Below, piece by piece: positions 63,386-64,000 of a stretch of 64,000 nucleotides of DNA (within the stretch, counting starts at the first letter, position 1; every line of letters begins with the position of its first letter). Both the position numbers and the translations under genes were made by a program. The stretch spans positions 744,001-808,000 of the forward strand of contig CAZIYJ010000001.1 of the NCBI GenBank assembly GCA_964543475.1. The letters are read 5' to 3'. This DNA comes from JAYSYM01 sp964543475. GTDB lineage: Bacteria; Bdellovibrionota; Bdellovibrionia; Bdellovibrionales; JAMPXM01. Below the pieces are notes generated by a model. It was not told the origin of the DNA, made no database searches, and was given only the letters and a program-made list of their open reading frames with translations.

Positions 63386-63421
63386 TTGCAGAAAGAGCAC
63401 GTCCGTCTTAAAGTAGTTCCG

Positions 63422-64000
63422 ATGGAATCTACTGCTAAGCGCTTTGTTCGCGAGCTCCAAGACCGCGAAACATTTCAATCAGTTTTTTTGACTCGTGATA
63501 AAACGGTCGCCGTTGGTAAGAACGGCAAGTCGTTTATGAGTGTTGTACTTTGCGACAACACAGGTTCGGTTGATGCAAGAGTTTGGGATAACGTTGACCA
63601 CGTCGCCGATATTTTTCAGTCGGGTGATTTAGTTATGGTAAAAGGCGCGGTCCAAATCTTTCAAGGCCGCAAGCAAGTCGTTGTTCATAAACTTGAACGA
63701 GTCGAGCCGTCTGATCAAAACATGGATGATTTCTTGAGTAAGTCGGCTCATGCTCCCGAAGAGATGTTTCAAAAACTTCTATCGTTTGTAGATCTCATTC
63801 AAGATCAGAACATCAAGCAACTCACTCTCGATGTTTTACAAGATCCAGAGATTCGACCAAAGTTGCTTTTGGCTCCGGCAGCAAAAACCATTCACCATGC
63901 TTACCTTGGCGGACTGCTCGAGCATATCGTATCGATTTGCGGAATAATGAAGGGTCTTTCGACCCATTACGGAAACTTAAACCTAGATTACCTTCTATTC
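63422..64000 (+). CDS. YhaM-like 3'-5' exoribonuclease (OB-fold plus HD), partial
   Basis: The first 193 codons of a gene that runs past the window end. Residues 1-95 form an OB-fold nucleic acid-binding domain (FLTRDKTVAVGKNGKSFMSVVL, GDLVMVKGAVQIFQGRKQVVVHKLERVEP). Near residues 155-170 the HD domain begins: KTIHHAYLGGLLEHIVSI carries the HHAYxGGLLEH motif typical of YhaM-type enzymes. ATG 63422 is chosen; a TTG twelve codons upstream is possible. Its HD second half is not in view, so activity cannot be judged. Confidence 0.8.
   Translation, partial: MESTAKRFVRELQDRETFQSVFLTRDKTVAVGKNGKSFMSVVLCDNTGSVDARVWDNVDHVADIFQSGDLVMVKGAVQIFQGRKQVVVHKLERVEPSDQNMDDFLSKSAHAPEEMFQKLLSFVDLIQDQNIKQLTLDVLQDPEIRPKLLLAPAAKTIHHAYLGGLLEHIVSICGIMKGLSTHYGNLNLDYLLF

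Noticed and set aside
1..64000. tRNA genes, CRISPR arrays, prophage or integron features
   Set aside because: All gaps are short; none shows cloverleaf ends, regular direct repeats, att-like duplications or phage genes.

Overview
The window looks like a chromosomal segment of a Gram-negative bacterium of the Bdellovibrio type (Bdellovibrionota, former Deltaproteobacteria). This placement is inferred. It rests on the many signal-peptide and lipobox proteins, an MlaEFD-type lipid transport set, an LpxH-like enzyme, a Ser/Thr kinase with the HRDISPQN catalytic loop common in that group, and a wealth of secreted hydrolases. Genes are packed tightly, often with 1-14 nt overlaps. No tRNA, rRNA, CRISPR array or prophage was seen. 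The only mobile-type gene is a REP-associated (Y1/HUH) transposase relative.

Layout. 1-13.1 kb is mostly minus strand: a secreted M23 peptidase, a small coiled-coil lipoprotein, a lipoprotein EEP phosphatase/nuclease back to back with a cytoplasmic EEP enzyme, a GNAT and MnmD-like methyltransferase pair, a YhcC-like radical SAM protein, a patatin, HPF, glycine dehydrogenase (gcvP), a cNMP-binding protein and a basic-tailed histone-H1-like protein. 13.3-24.8 kb is the plus-strand division and cell wall cluster: ftsW-murG-murC-[RAYT]-murB-[b561-like, YceI-like]-ftsQ-ftsA-ftsZ-lpxH. ddl is absent from its usual place. 24.8-34.7 kb holds the minus-strand run M3 oligopeptidase-nadK-recN, a plus-strand AMIN-like/beta-barrel pair, and acyl-CoA ligase plus Ser/Thr kinase. 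34.9-41.3 kb has coaE and an envelope module of three paralogous PorV/FadL-like outer membrane proteins with two lipoproteins. 41.3-47.2 kb encodes AddB and AddA. 47.3-52.3 kb has a PLD-family lipoprotein, a lipoprotein, a monoacylglycerol-lipase-like hydrolase, a small barrel and nadB. 52.5-64 kb is one unbroken plus-strand run: membrane sensor, degenerate REC-GGDEF, alr, mlaE, mlaF, an MCE protein with a barrel-like C terminus, purH, a GYF2-TPR membrane protein, a lipoprotein and a YhaM-type HD exoribonuclease cut by the window end.

How the genes work together. The core theme is envelope building and maintenance: peptidoglycan precursors (murG, murC, murB, alr), septation (ftsW, ftsQ, ftsA, ftsZ), lipid traffic (mla genes, lpxH) and many outer membrane proteins. 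Secreted nucleases, lipases and peptidases would suit a predatory or polymer-degrading life, but that is inference. The most unusual items are a 40-60 nt dispersed repeat that supplies the murG stop and the murC start, the transposase-like gene wedged into the mur operon, the PorV-like/lipoprotein module, and the MCE-barrel fusion.
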